DNA from: Flavobacterium dauae
GTDB taxonomy: Bacteria; Bacteroidota; Bacteroidia; Flavobacteriales; Flavobacteriaceae
Direction of reading: 5' to 3'
Length of the DNA stretch: 64,000 bases
Assembly: GCF_004151275.2 (NCBI RefSeq)
Contig: NZ_CP130821.1
Location: forward strand, 1,984,001 to 2,048,000
Below the pieces are notes generated by a model. That model worked only from the letters and a program-made list of their open reading frames with translations. It made no database searches and had not been told where the DNA came from. Below, one piece after another: positions 24,358 through 32,949 of the stretch. Each line of letters begins with the position of its first letter. Within the stretch, counting starts at the first letter, position 1. Made by a program: the position numbers and the translations under genes.

Positions 24358-25482
24358 ATGAAGAAAGATTATTACGAAATATTAGGTATTGATAAAAGTG
24401 CCGATGCCGGTGCAATAAAAAAAGCGTACCGCAAAAAAGCTATTGAATTTCACCCTGATAAAAACCCGGGAGATAAAGAAGCCGAAGAAAACTTTAAGTT
24501 GGCTGCAGAAGCTTACGAAGTTTTAAGCGATCCAGATAAAAAAGCACGTTACGATCAATATGGTCATTCCGCATTTGAAGGTGCTGGTGGTTTTGGTGGC
24601 GGCGGCTTTAACAATATGGAAGATATTTTCAGTCAGTTTGGCGATATTTTCGGTGGTGGTTTTGGCGGCTTTGGTGGTTTCAACGGATTTGGCGGCGGTG
24701 GCGGTCAACGTCGTGTAAAAGGTTCAAGTTTGCGTATAAAAGTAAAACTTACTTTAGAAGATATTGCCAACGGCGTAGAGAAAAAAGTTAAAGTAAAACG
24801 CAAAATTAAGGCTGCCGGTGTTACCTATAAAACGTGTGCAACCTGTAATGGTTCAGGACAAGTAATGCGTGTGCAGAATACCATTTTAGGACGTATGCAA
24901 ACATCTTCACCTTGCCCAACCTGTCAGGGTTCAGGGCAAATTTTAGACCACAAACCACAAGGAGCAGATGCAGACGGAATGATGATTTCAGAAGAAACGG
25001 TTTCAATCAAAATTCCGGCAGGTGTTTCAGACGGTATTCAATTGAAAGTTTCTGGCAAAGGGAATGATGCTCCTGGAGCAAACAGCATTCCCGGAGATTT
25101 AATTGTGGTAATCGAAGAAATAGAACACGAATTTTTAAAACGCGAAGGCGAAAATATTCACTACGATTTATATTTGAATATTGCCGACGCAGCTTTAGGC
25201 GGATCTAAAGAAGTTGATACAGTAAACGGTAAAGTCCGAATTAAAATTGAAGAAGGAATACAATCCGGAAAAATTTTACGCTTAAAAGGTAAAGGGTTAC
25301 CCAGTTTAAACGGCTACGGAAACGGCGATTTTTTAATACATATCAACGTTTGGACACCTAAAAAATTAACAAAAGAACAGAAAGATTTCTTCGAAAAAAT
25401 GAAGGAAGACGACAATTTTATACCACATCCTCAAAAAGGAGATAAAAGTTTTTTTGAAAAAGTAAAAGAAATGTTTTCGTAA
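24358..25482 (+). CDS. dnaJ: Chaperone DnaJ with a two-motif zinc region
   Basis: The 374-residue protein has a J domain with HPD in [10 protein letters not shown] (residues 1-70), a Gly/Phe-rich stretch ([20 protein letters not shown]) and C-terminal substrate domains. The central region has only two CxxCxGxG motifs (CATCNGSG and CPTCQGSG) instead of the usual four, so one zinc centre is expected. It delivers substrates to DnaK and stimulates its ATPase. Confidence 0.97.
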   Translation: MKKDYYEILGIDKSADAGAIKKAYRKKAIEFHPDKNPGDKEAEENFKLAAEAYEVLSDPDKKARYDQYGHSAFEGAGGFGGGGFNNMEDIFSQFGDIFGGGFGGFGGFNGFGGGGGQRRVKGSSLRIKVKLTLEDIANGVEKKVKVKRKIKAAGVTYKTCATCNGSGQVMRVQNTILGRMQTSSPCPTCQGSGQILDHKPQGADADGMMISEETVSIKIPAGVSDGIQLKVSGKGNDAPGANSIPGDLIVVIEEIEHEFLKREGENIHYDLYLNIADAALGGSKEVDTVNGKVRIKIEEGIQSGKILRLKGKGLPSLNGYGNGDFLIHINVWTPKKLTKEQKDFFEKMKEDDNFIPHPQKGDKSFFEKVKEMFS

Positions 25483-25509
25483 TACAAAAAAACATTATAA
25501 ATTTGCGGT

Positions 25510-25540
25510 ACACCATTGTAAAAACGGTGGATTTTCTTTT
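25510..25540 (+). terminator. Probable terminator of grpE-dnaJ
   Basis: CACC...GGTGG hairpin with an A-rich loop followed by a T-rich stretch. The stem is short. Confidence 0.5.
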
Positions 25541-25554
25541 TCATAGCAATTTTT

Positions 25555-25588
25555 CCCATTCTTGTGCAAACTTGGATGGGTTTTTTTT
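25555..25588 (+). terminator. Second hairpin with T run upstream of the exporter genes
   Basis: CCCATTCTTG and a CTTGGATGGG arm with eight Ts after it. It could strengthen termination after dnaJ or act as a leader hairpin. Confidence 0.5.
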
Positions 25589-25598
25589 AACTACTTTG

Positions 25599-25606
25599 TA
25601 TCTTTG
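25599..25606 (+). promoter_or_regulatory. -7 promoter element for the ABC exporter operon
   Basis: TATCTTTG (TAnnTTTG) lies 26 bases before the ATG at 25633. The nearest TTG upstream (25573-25575) is somewhat far. Confidence 0.5.
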
Positions 25607-25632
25607 TAACCATTACTAGTTCACTTTAAACT

Positions 25633-26556
25633 ATGAAACCAATATTAGAGGTAAATAACGTTATAAAAAAATACGGTGAAAAAATAGCATTGAACAACGT
25701 TTCTTTAGCTATTCCACAAGGAAGCATCTACGGATTGTTAGGTCCAAACGGAGCCGGAAAAACATCATTAATTCGTATCATAAACCAAATTACTTTTCCC
25801 GATAACGGCGAAATTTTGTTAGATGGCGAAAAGTTAAGCCCAAAACACATACAACATATTGGTTATATGCCCGAAGAACGCGGTTTATACAAAAGTATGA
25901 AAGTTGGCGAACAAGCACTGTATCTGGCACAATTAAAAGGAATTTCTAAAGACGAAGCAAAAAAACAATTGAAATATTGGTTTGAAAAATTAGAAATTGG
26001 TGATTGGTGGAACAAGAAAATCCAAGAACTTTCTAAAGGAATGGCACAAAAAATTCAGTTTGTGGTAACCGTTCTGCATCAACCAAAATTGTTGATTTTC
26101 GATGAACCTTTTTCAGGATTTGATCCGGTGAATGCCAACATTATTAAAGACGAAATCTTAGAGCTAAAGAAAAAAGGCAGCACCATTATTTTTTCTACAC
26201 ACCGAATGGAAAGTGTAGAAGAACTTTGCGATGAAATTGCTTTAATCCACAAATCAAACAAGGTATTAGACGGATCTTTGGTTGATATTAAAAAACAGTA
26301 TCGTTCAAATACGTTCGATTTAGGAATCAATACGCAGAACGAACAACAATTGAAAGATTTCCTGAATGCAAAATATCAAATCGAAGAAACATTTTTTAAA
26401 TCGTTAGATAATGAGTTGAAATTATCAGTGAAACTAAACGACAGATCTGCCAACGAATTACTAAATGATGTACTTCCGTTTGGACAGATAACGCATTTTT
26501 CTGAAAAAATACCGAGTATCAACGACATTTTTATTCAAACTGTAACCAATAACTAA
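25633..26556 (+). CDS. ABC transporter ATP-binding protein (NatA-like)
   Basis: The 307-residue protein contains Walker A GPNGAGKTS, the signature LSKGMAQKIQF, Walker B LLIFDEPFSGFD and a switch His in STHRME, followed by a C-terminal extension of about 90 residues (DUF4162-like). Its final base is the first base of the permease ATG (TAATG), so translation is coupled. It powers the export function of the next gene. Confidence 0.93.
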   Translation: MKPILEVNNVIKKYGEKIALNNVSLAIPQGSIYGLLGPNGAGKTSLIRIINQITFPDNGEILLDGEKLSPKHIQHIGYMPEERGLYKSMKVGEQALYLAQLKGISKDEAKKQLKYWFEKLEIGDWWNKKIQELSKGMAQKIQFVVTVLHQPKLLIFDEPFSGFDPVNANIIKDEILELKKKGSTIIFSTHRMESVEELCDEIALIHKSNKVLDGSLVDIKKQYRSNTFDLGINTQNEQQLKDFLNAKYQIEETFFKSLDNELKLSVKLNDRSANELLNDVLPFGQITHFSEKIPSINDIFIQTVTNN

Positions 26557-27845
26557 TGAGTGTTTTATCTTTAATTATAAAAAGAGAATTTATTTCTAAG
26601 GTTCGAAATAAATCCTTTATCATCATGACATTTGTAAGTCCGCTTATTTTTGTGGCAGTTGCGGCGTTGATTGGCTATTTAAGTTCCATGAAAACCGAAG
26701 TGAAACATATTGGAATACACGACGAAAGCGGAATGTTTGTCAATGAATTTAAAAATTCCGAAAGCTACAAATACCACGATGTTTCTAAAATCGATCCAAA
26801 AATTTTAAAAGACAGTGTTTCTCAGGCAAACTATGAAGGAGTGTTGTTTATCCCCGCAAAAGAACATCTGAAAGATTATGAAAAATCAATTGAATATGTT
26901 TCTGAAGACAGTCCCAGCATTGGTTTTATTGCAGACGTAGAAACCAAACTTTCAGATAAATTAACACGCCAGAATGTTAGTACAAAGGGCATTGATACGG
27001 TGCTGTTAGATCAATCTAAAATAGCTGTTACTATGCACTTAGCTAAAGCATCGGGCGAAGAAACGGTAAAAGGTTTAAACGAAATGAAAGTTGCCATTGG
27101 TTCGGCATTTGGTTATTTAATTATGATGTTCATTATTATTTACGGAAATATGGTAATGCGCAGCGTAATTGAAGAAAAAACAAGTCGAATCATAGAAATT
27201 ATCATTTCATCCATAAAACCAATCCAGTTAATGATGGGAAAAATCATCGGTACTACTTTAGCAGGTATTTTGCAGTTTGTAATTTGGGCAATTGTAGGAA
27301 TGATTTTATTAGTAATTGCCAACACCGTATTTGGTTTAAATACATCAACACCTACAACAGAATTGGCTATGGAAACGGCTAAATTTGCCAATATAAAGGT
27401 ATATTTTGCCGAATTTTTAAAACTTCCGTTGTTAAGTATGGCAGTTTATTTCTTGATTTATTTTATTGGCGGATACTTTTTATACAGCTCATTATATGCG
27501 GCAATTGGTGCAGCGGTTGATAACGAAACCGATACACAGCAGTTTATGTTTCCTGTAATTATGCCGTTAATGTTGGGCGTTTACATTGGTTTTTTTACGG
27601 TAATAAACGAACCACACGGAACCGTAGCAACCATTTTCTCTATGATTCCGTTTACATCGCCCATTGTAATGTTAATGCGTATTCCGTTTGGCGTACCGTT
27701 TTATCAAATCGCACTTTCAATTGCACTTTTATTTGCTACCTTTATAGCTATTGTTTGGGTAGCATCAAAAATTTACCGCGTAGGTATTTTAATGTACGGC
27801 AAAAAACCAACTTGGAAAGAACTTATAAAATGGCTTAAATATTAA
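26556..27845 (+). CDS. ABC-2 type permease (NatB-like)
   Basis: The 429-residue protein has an N-terminal helix (FIIMTFVSPLIFVAVAALIGYL), then a large extracytoplasmic domain (about 50-180). Five or so C-terminal helices follow (FGYLIMMFIIIYGNMVM, GILQFVIWAIVGMILLVIA, LLSMAVYFLIYFIGGYFLY and others). The cytoplasmic motif EEKTSRIIEIIISSIKP is typical of NatB-type exporters. It may extrude Na+ or drugs; the substrate cannot be told. The response regulator starts two bases after it. Confidence 0.9.
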   Translation: MSVLSLIIKREFISKVRNKSFIIMTFVSPLIFVAVAALIGYLSSMKTEVKHIGIHDESGMFVNEFKNSESYKYHDVSKIDPKILKDSVSQANYEGVLFIPAKEHLKDYEKSIEYVSEDSPSIGFIADVETKLSDKLTRQNVSTKGIDTVLLDQSKIAVTMHLAKASGEETVKGLNEMKVAIGSAFGYLIMMFIIIYGNMVMRSVIEEKTSRIIEIIISSIKPIQLMMGKIIGTTLAGILQFVIWAIVGMILLVIANTVFGLNTSTPTTELAMETAKFANIKVYFAEFLKLPLLSMAVYFLIYFIGGYFLYSSLYAAIGAAVDNETDTQQFMFPVIMPLMLGVYIGFFTVINEPHGTVATIFSMIPFTSPIVMLMRIPFGVPFYQIALSIALLFATFIAIVWVASKIYRVGILMYGKKPTWKELIKWLKY

Positions 27846-27847
27846 AT

Positions 27848-29011
27848 ATGGCTAAAATTTTAATTATAGAAGACGAAGCTTCTATCCGCAGAGTATTATC
27901 AAAAATATTGGCAGAAGAAAACGATCAATACATTGTTTTTGAAGCTGCTGACGGAGAAGAAGGTTTAGAAAAAATAAAAAACGATGATTTCGATTTAGTT
28001 ATTTGCGACATAAAAATGCCTAAGAAAGACGGCGAAGAAGTATTGCAGGAAGCTAAAAAAATAAAACCCGAAACGCCTTTCATCATGATTTCTGGTCATG
28101 GCGATTTAGAAACTGCGGTAAATACCATGCGTTTGGGAGCTTTTGATTATATATCGAAACCGCCCGATTTAAACCGATTGTTAACAACCGTTCGCAATGC
28201 ATTAGACAATAAATTGTTGGTTGTAGAAAACAAGCGTTTAAAGAAAAAGGTAAGTAAAAACTATCAAATGATCGGCGAAAGCGAACCTATTCAGCAAATC
28301 AAAGATATGGTTGATAAGGTTGCCGAAACCGATGCCCGCGTTTTAATTACCGGTCCAAACGGAACAGGTAAAGAATTGGTTGCACATAATTTGCACGAAA
28401 AAAGTAACAGAGCACAATTTCCGTTGATCGAAGTAAACTGTGCGGCAATTCCATCAGAATTAATCGAAAGCGAATTGTTTGGTCACGTAAAAGGTGCGTT
28501 TACATCTGCGGTTAAAGATCGTGCAGGTAAGTTTGAAGCTGCCGATAAAGGAACCATTTTTCTAGATGAAATTGGCGATATGAGTCTGGCTGCACAGGCA
28601 AAAGTACTACGTGCGTTACAAGAAAATATGATTACCCGAGTAGGAGCCGACAAAGATATTAAAGTTGATGTTCGTGTGATTGCGGCAACCAATAAAGATT
28701 TGCGTAAGGAAATCGAAGAAGGTAGATTTCGTGAAGATTTGTACCATCGTTTGGCTGTTATTTTGATAAAAGTTCCGGCATTGAATGATCGCAGAGATGA
28801 CATTCCGTTATTGATTGAACATTTTACTAAAAAGATTGGCGAAGAAAACGGTAGTGCACAAAAATCATTTTCTGCCGATGCCATCAATCTTTTAAAAGCA
28901 TACGATTGGACAGGGAATATCCGTGAATTGCGAAATGTGGTAGAACGCCTGATAATTTTAGGCGGAAAAGAAATTTCAAAATCCGATGTAGAATTATTCG
29001 CTTCAAAATAA
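27848..29011 (+). CDS. Sigma-54-type response regulator lacking a DNA-binding domain
   Basis: The 387-residue protein has a receiver domain with phospho-acceptor Asp54 (VICDIKMPKK). An AAA+ domain follows with Walker A-like GPNGTGKE (169-176), the sigma-54 contact loop GAFTSA (216-221, usually GAFTGA), Walker B-like GTIFLDEIGD, and the sensor region WTGNIRELRNVVERL. It ends about 15 residues later (SKSDVELFASK) with no Fis-type helix-turn-helix. It may activate sigma-54 promoters from solution or with a partner. No histidine kinase is adjacent. Confidence 0.9.
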   Translation: MAKILIIEDEASIRRVLSKILAEENDQYIVFEAADGEEGLEKIKNDDFDLVICDIKMPKKDGEEVLQEAKKIKPETPFIMISGHGDLETAVNTMRLGAFDYISKPPDLNRLLTTVRNALDNKLLVVENKRLKKKVSKNYQMIGESEPIQQIKDMVDKVAETDARVLITGPNGTGKELVAHNLHEKSNRAQFPLIEVNCAAIPSELIESELFGHVKGAFTSAVKDRAGKFEAADKGTIFLDEIGDMSLAAQAKVLRALQENMITRVGADKDIKVDVRVIAATNKDLRKEIEEGRFREDLYHRLAVILIKVPALNDRRDDIPLLIEHFTKKIGEENGSAQKSFSADAINLLKAYDWTGNIRELRNVVERLIILGGKEISKSDVELFASK

Positions 29012-29016
29012 ACAAA

Positions 29017-29646
29017 ATGAACTTAAAAAAGATCAATATAAAATTACAGCAAGCGTTAGTTGAAAATGGTTTAACCGAAGCTCCAGATGTTATTAAAGAA
29101 GCTTTTGGGACTATTAAATCGGGCAACGATGTAGTTTTAATCATAAACAATCAAAAAGAACGTGAAGAAGCAATTGCTATTTCGGTAATTCAACGCCTGG
29201 AAAAAGCCTTTATGTTATCGCCACGTGCTTTGGTAATTGTTGAAGATAAACCGCAGGCTTTGCAGATGGAAACAGTGTTTAAAGAATTGGCTAAATATAC
29301 CGATTTGCGCATTTTTATGACACACGACAAAACCGATCTAGATGAAGACAAAAATCAAATTTCTGTGGGAATTGATGTATTGATAGGAACTCCCGAACGA
29401 TTGAGTTTTATGTTTGGAAACGCCGGTTTTGATGTAAATCAACTAAAAATGCTGGTAATTAATAATACTGATGAATTGTTGCGTTTACGCCACGATACAC
29501 GTTTATACCGTTTGTCTGAAAGTATTGGCAAAACACAACGTTTATACGTATCTGAACAAGAAACCGAACGTTTAGAAATCTTTGTTGATAAAACCATGTT
29601 AGACAGTTATTGGTTTTCTGATGAAGAAGATGTTGATGAGGAATAA
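29017..29646 (+). CDS. Degenerate DEAD-box helicase-like protein, single domain
   Basis: The 209-residue protein resembles only the first RecA-like domain of a DEAD-box helicase. GTPERLSFMF corresponds to motif Ib, and VINNTDELLRLRHDTRLYRL lies where motif II (DEAD) and the following helix would be. The Walker A position (KSGNDVVLIINNQKE) lacks GxGKT, and the DEAD motif is NTDE. There is no second helicase domain, so catalysis is unlikely. It begins five bases after the response regulator, suggesting a linked regulatory or RNA-binding role. Confidence 0.75.
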   Translation: MNLKKINIKLQQALVENGLTEAPDVIKEAFGTIKSGNDVVLIINNQKEREEAIAISVIQRLEKAFMLSPRALVIVEDKPQALQMETVFKELAKYTDLRIFMTHDKTDLDEDKNQISVGIDVLIGTPERLSFMFGNAGFDVNQLKMLVINNTDELLRLRHDTRLYRLSESIGKTQRLYVSEQETERLEIFVDKTMLDSYWFSDEEDVDEE

Positions 29647-29712
29647 GCTCACTTTGTTTCATTTGAATGTATAACGTTATATTTTACCTGTTTTATATCT
29701 CTCAATATTCCT

Positions 29713-29720
29713 TATTTTTG
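29713..29720 (+). promoter_or_regulatory. -7 promoter element of fabD
   Basis: TATTTTTG lies 24 bases before the ATG. A TGTTTT at 29689-29694 is a weak -33 candidate. Confidence 0.5.
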
Positions 29721-29744
29721 CAACAACAAACTAACAATAAATAA

Positions 29745-30617
29745 ATGAAAGCATACGTATTTCCTGGTCAGGGTGCCCAATTCGTTGGAATGGGAAAAGA
29801 CTTATATGAAACTTCTGAAATAGCAAAAGAACTATTTGATAAAGCCAACGAAATCTTAGGTTTCAACATTACCGAAATTATGTTCAACGGAACCGACGAA
29901 GAATTAAAACAAACAAAAGTAACCCAACCAGCGGTGTTTTTACACTCGGTAATCTTAGCCAAAACCTTACCCAATTTTAAACCAGAAATGGTTGCAGGAC
30001 ACTCGTTAGGTGAATTTTCTGCGTTGGTAGCAAACGGAACCCTTTCGTTTGAAGACGCATTGCAATTGGTATCTAAACGAGCTATGGCAATGCAAAAAGC
30101 TTGTGAAATTACCCCTTCTACAATGGCGGCAGTTTTAAATTTAGACGACAAAGTGGTTGAAGATATTTGTGTATCGATTGATGGTGTTGTGGTAGCTGCA
30201 AATTACAATTGTCCGGGACAATTAGTAATTTCGGGCGAAACAAAAGCGGTTGAATTAGCATGCGAAAAAATGAAAGAAGCCGGTGCAAAACGTGCATTGA
30301 TTTTACCAGTTGGTGGTGCATTTCACTCGCCAATGATGGAACCTGCTCGTGAAGAATTAGCTGCTGCTATTGAAGCTACCGCCTTCTCTACTCCTATTTG
30401 TCCGGTGTACCAAAACGTAACGGCTTCAGCCGTTTCAGATCCTGCCGAAATCAAGAAAAACCTTATCACACAGTTAACAGCTCCTGTTCGTTGGACACAA
30501 TCTGTACAGCAAATGATTGCCGACGGAGCTACACAGTTTACCGAGATTGGCCCTGGTAAAGTGTTAATGGGCTTAATTAACAAGATTAATAAAGACGTGG
30601 AAACGATTAAAGGATAA
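29745..30617 (+). CDS. fabD: Malonyl-CoA:ACP transacylase
   Basis: The 290-residue protein has the GQGAQFVGMG motif at the N-terminus, the nucleophile Ser87 in AGHSLGEF and catalytic His194 in GAFHSPMM. It loads malonyl groups onto acyl carrier protein for fatty acid synthesis. It is a single-gene unit between a promoter and a terminator. accD, the enzyme that supplies malonyl-CoA, is 8 kb downstream. Confidence 0.97.
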   Translation: MKAYVFPGQGAQFVGMGKDLYETSEIAKELFDKANEILGFNITEIMFNGTDEELKQTKVTQPAVFLHSVILAKTLPNFKPEMVAGHSLGEFSALVANGTLSFEDALQLVSKRAMAMQKACEITPSTMAAVLNLDDKVVEDICVSIDGVVVAANYNCPGQLVISGETKAVELACEKMKEAGAKRALILPVGGAFHSPMMEPAREELAAAIEATAFSTPICPVYQNVTASAVSDPAEIKKNLITQLTAPVRWTQSVQQMIADGATQFTEIGPGKVLMGLINKINKDVETIKG

Positions 30618-30627
30618 TATATTTAAG

Positions 30628-30656
30628 AACGACTTTCGAAAGGAAGTCGTTTTTTT
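30628..30656 (+). terminator. Terminator after fabD
   Basis: AACGACTT and AAGTCGTT form the stem, followed by seven Ts. Confidence 0.9.
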
Positions 30657-30714
30657 ATGTTATAACGTGAGTTCGATTATTATTTGCTTGATTTTGATAC
30701 ACAAGCTCCATAAA

Positions 30715-30830
30715 TAGCGTCGGATTTTAACCCGATGCTAAAAAAGAAGCAGATTAGTAGGGCTTTAACCACATAGTTTGGCTAAAGCCGGGGAACATAC
30801 AACTCTATGAAAAAACGAGCTAAAGCCACG
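30715..30830. repeat. REP-like palindromic intergenic repeat
   Basis: Hairpin 1 is TAGCGTCGG...CCGATGCTA (30715-30740). Hairpin 2 is GGCTTTAACCA...TTTGGCTAAAGCC (30760-30789). A third half-copy, GAGCTAAAGCCACG, follows near 30817. No coding frame runs through. Similar short palindromes are dispersed in some Flavobacteriaceae genomes. The rest of 30830-30975 shows nothing identifiable. Confidence 0.55.
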
Positions 30831-30975
30831 TTGCTACTCATTTTTACGTTCTGTTATTAATCGAATTCAGGTTTATACTATTGGAAAAATTACTTGAAAA
30901 CATCACTTCTAATTGATTGTATCTTGATTCTGTCATCGTATTGAAAATATTTTCTTAAACCAGAACAATTATTTC

Positions 30976-31089
30976 ATGGATTCAACCGATACTCAAAAAT
31001 TTATTATTACACTTCGTTATCATTTTGGTAATCAACAGGTAAAATCAATCCAAAAAGTAGAAGGTACAGAAGAACAAAACCGATTGTAA
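30976..31089 (+). CDS. Possible 37-residue small protein
   Basis: The ATG at 30976 opens a 38-codon frame (MDSTDTQKFIITLRYHFG... KVEGTEEQNRL). It has no clear ribosome site and lies in a gene-poor interval, so it may be a fragment of a longer lost gene or chance. Confidence 0.25.
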   Translation: MDSTDTQKFIITLRYHFGNQQVKSIQKVEGTEEQNRL

Positions 31090-31117
31090 CAAGTAAAAGC
31101 AAACGTGTATTTAATAA

Positions 31118-31158
31118 AATAATCTATATAAAATTTACAAATTATATAGATTATTTTT
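31118..31158. terminator. AT-rich perfect hairpin upstream of the HU-like gene
   Basis: AATAATCTATATAA (31118-31131) and its complement (31142-31155) are followed by Ts. The half-site TATATAGAT recurs at about 31166-31174. It may be a terminator or an operator of the HU-like gene. Confidence 0.5.
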
Positions 31159-31198
31159 TAATTTTATATAGATAAAAAATATACAAATCACATTTGTT

Positions 31199-31582
31199 AT
31201 GGCATTACCTTACGTTATATCGCACCGCAAAAATAGCTTGCATCCCAACAAAGAGTCGCAATATTTTTTAAAATTGGTACAGAACAACCTTGTTGATTTA
31301 GATCATATTTGCAAAGAAATCGAGAAAGAAAGTACTCTTACCGCCCCGGATATTTATGCGGTAGCTGTGGCACTGCAAAACAAAATAATGGAACATTTGG
31401 CAAACGGTAACAGCGTAAATCTTGATTTTTTAGGCAAATTTTCAATGGGTGCCAAAACCAAAGCGTGTACCGAAAAAGAATTGGTAACAGCGAAAAGCAT
31501 AGTCAAATTTCACATAAACTACCAACCCTCTGCAAAAACCAAAAAGTGGTTAAAACAGGATTTTGTTTTAAAGAAGAAATAA
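31199..31582 (+). CDS. HU-like DNA-binding protein
   Basis: The 127-residue protein has the Bacteroidota HU-like architecture: PYVISHRKNSLHPNKE, a helical dimer region with TAPDIYAVAVALQNKIMEHL, then beta-arm sequence with NSVNLDFLGKFSMGAKTK and a basic tail. It probably bends or packages DNA. Classic HU is shorter (about 90 residues); this form has N- and C-terminal extensions. The family is clear, the specific role is not. Confidence 0.85.
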   Translation: MALPYVISHRKNSLHPNKESQYFLKLVQNNLVDLDHICKEIEKESTLTAPDIYAVAVALQNKIMEHLANGNSVNLDFLGKFSMGAKTKACTEKELVTAKSIVKFHINYQPSAKTKKWLKQDFVLKKK

Positions 31583-31616
31583 AATCGTAGTTTTACTTTC
31601 TATTAAAAAACGAATT

Positions 31617-32168
31617 ATGAGATATTTTTATTTGCTTATTATTGTTTGTGCGTTGGGTTGTCAACCTAAAGAAGACAAACCTGAATTGGATTTTGTAAAT
31701 ATTGAAATGTTTCCTGCTTTAGGTGGTCCACCTTCTAATATACGAGTAGATTTAAAAAATAAATTATTAATATTTAGCAATCTTCAACATATAGGCACTT
31801 ACAATGAAAATTGTGAAGAGGAAATGAATAAAATTACACGACCAGTCGAATTCGTTTACATTAACTTAAATGAGGAAGAACTAAAAATTGTTAATACTAA
31901 CTTGAACAATGATTTCTTAAAATCTGTTATGAAATCAAATCAAGACCTTATAGATAATCCAAAATTATATGATGATATAAGATATGATGGTGTTGTTTTT
32001 GAAATTGATTTTGTTAAAGAAAATAAAGTCTTTTCAACAGATGAATATCTTATATTAGAAAGAGAAGACAATATTAAAATACTTCAAATATTAAGAATCA
32101 TACAAAAGCATTCGACCTTAAAAATAAATAAGGATTACATTGAAAATGTATCTTTTTACTTAGAATAA
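31617..32168 (+). CDS. Hypothetical lipoprotein
   Basis: The 183-residue protein has a lipobox signal (MRYFYLLIIVCALGC). The mature part has an N-terminal beta region (VNIEMFPALGGPPSNIRVD) and a helical C-terminus (LKILQILRIIQKHSTLKINK-like region). No family is recognised. It lies seven bases before the HipA-like gene but has lower GC and different style, so it may not belong to that module. Confidence 0.7.
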   Translation: MRYFYLLIIVCALGCQPKEDKPELDFVNIEMFPALGGPPSNIRVDLKNKLLIFSNLQHIGTYNENCEEEMNKITRPVEFVYINLNEEELKIVNTNLNNDFLKSVMKSNQDLIDNPKLYDDIRYDGVVFEIDFVKENKVFSTDEYLILEREDNIKILQILRIIQKHSTLKINKDYIENVSFYLE

Positions 32169-32175
32169 ACCCAAT

Positions 32176-32949
32176 ATGATCCCAAACTTACGAACTGTAA
32201 CCGTTACCCGATACATCACCCCCTTGAGAGAAGGCGGCTCTTTACCGGCATTGGCAGAAGCTAACGACGATTTTAAATACGTAATAAAATTTCGCGGGGC
32301 AGGCCACGGCGTTAAAGCATTGATTTCAGAATTATTGGGCGGAATAATCGCTCAGTATTTAGGTTTACCTGTACCTGAACTGGTTTTTATTGAATTAGAC
32401 GAAGCTTTTGGACAAACCGAAGGCGACGAGGAAATTCAGGATTTGTTGAAATTCAGCAAAGGGCTGAATCTTGGTTTACACTACTTGTCTGGTGCAATTA
32501 CTTACGATGTAGCTACCAACGACTGCGAGGAATTGCTGGCATCAAAAATTGTGTGGTTAGACAGTTTTATTACCAATGTTGACCGTACCTTTCGCAACAC
32601 CAATCTGTTAATTTGGCACAAAGACTTGTGGTTGATAGATCACGGTGCATCGTTTTATTTTCATCACAACTGGAGCAATTGGGAGAAAACTTCTGTAACG
32701 CCTTTTCCGTTGATTAAAGGTCATGCACTAATTCAAAAAGCAACCAAATTGCAGGAAGCACACAATGAATTTACCTCAAAATTAAACGATGATGTGTTGC
32801 GTGAAATCGTAAATAAAATTCCCGACGAATTTTTAAATTGGGAAGAAGGTCCATCAAATGATGAAATCCGTGAAGTGTATTTCAACTTTTTGTCCAACCG
32901 ATTGGCACACGCAGATGTCTTTCTAAAAACGGCTCAGGATGCAAGATAA
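32176..32949 (+). CDS. HipA-family kinase-like protein
   Basis: The 257-residue protein has only the HipA kinase core. ATP-binding Lys38 is in YVIKFRG. The catalytic loop NVDRTFRNTN (Asp136, Asn141/Asn143) and metal-binding Asp155 in LWLIDHGASF are intact, so it is probably an active protein kinase. The N-terminal HipA subdomain and a HipB-type antitoxin are absent. Its 3' end overlaps the DUF3037 gene by 11 bases, a pairing common for this short HipA type. The substrate is unknown. Confidence 0.85.
   Translation: MIPNLRTVTVTRYITPLREGGSLPALAEANDDFKYVIKFRGAGHGVKALISELLGGIIAQYLGLPVPELVFIELDEAFGQTEGDEEIQDLLKFSKGLNLGLHYLSGAITYDVATNDCEELLASKIVWLDSFITNVDRTFRNTNLLIWHKDLWLIDHGASFYFHHNWSNWEKTSVTPFPLIKGHALIQKATKLQEAHNEFTSKLNDDVLREIVNKIPDEFLNWEEGPSNDEIREVYFNFLSNRLAHADVFLKTAQDAR

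Noticed and set aside
24523..24708. Antisense open frame within the Gly/Phe region of dnaJ
   Set aside because: A shadow of GC-rich glycine codons with no start context or family resemblance.
25483..25632. Possible riboswitch between dnaJ and the ABC exporter
   Set aside because: Only two simple hairpins with T-rich tails are seen, with no conserved aptamer-like core that I recognise.
30118..30583. Minus-strand frames opposite fabD
   Set aside because: fabD is intact with catalytic residues; the antisense frames have no recognisable domain or start signal.
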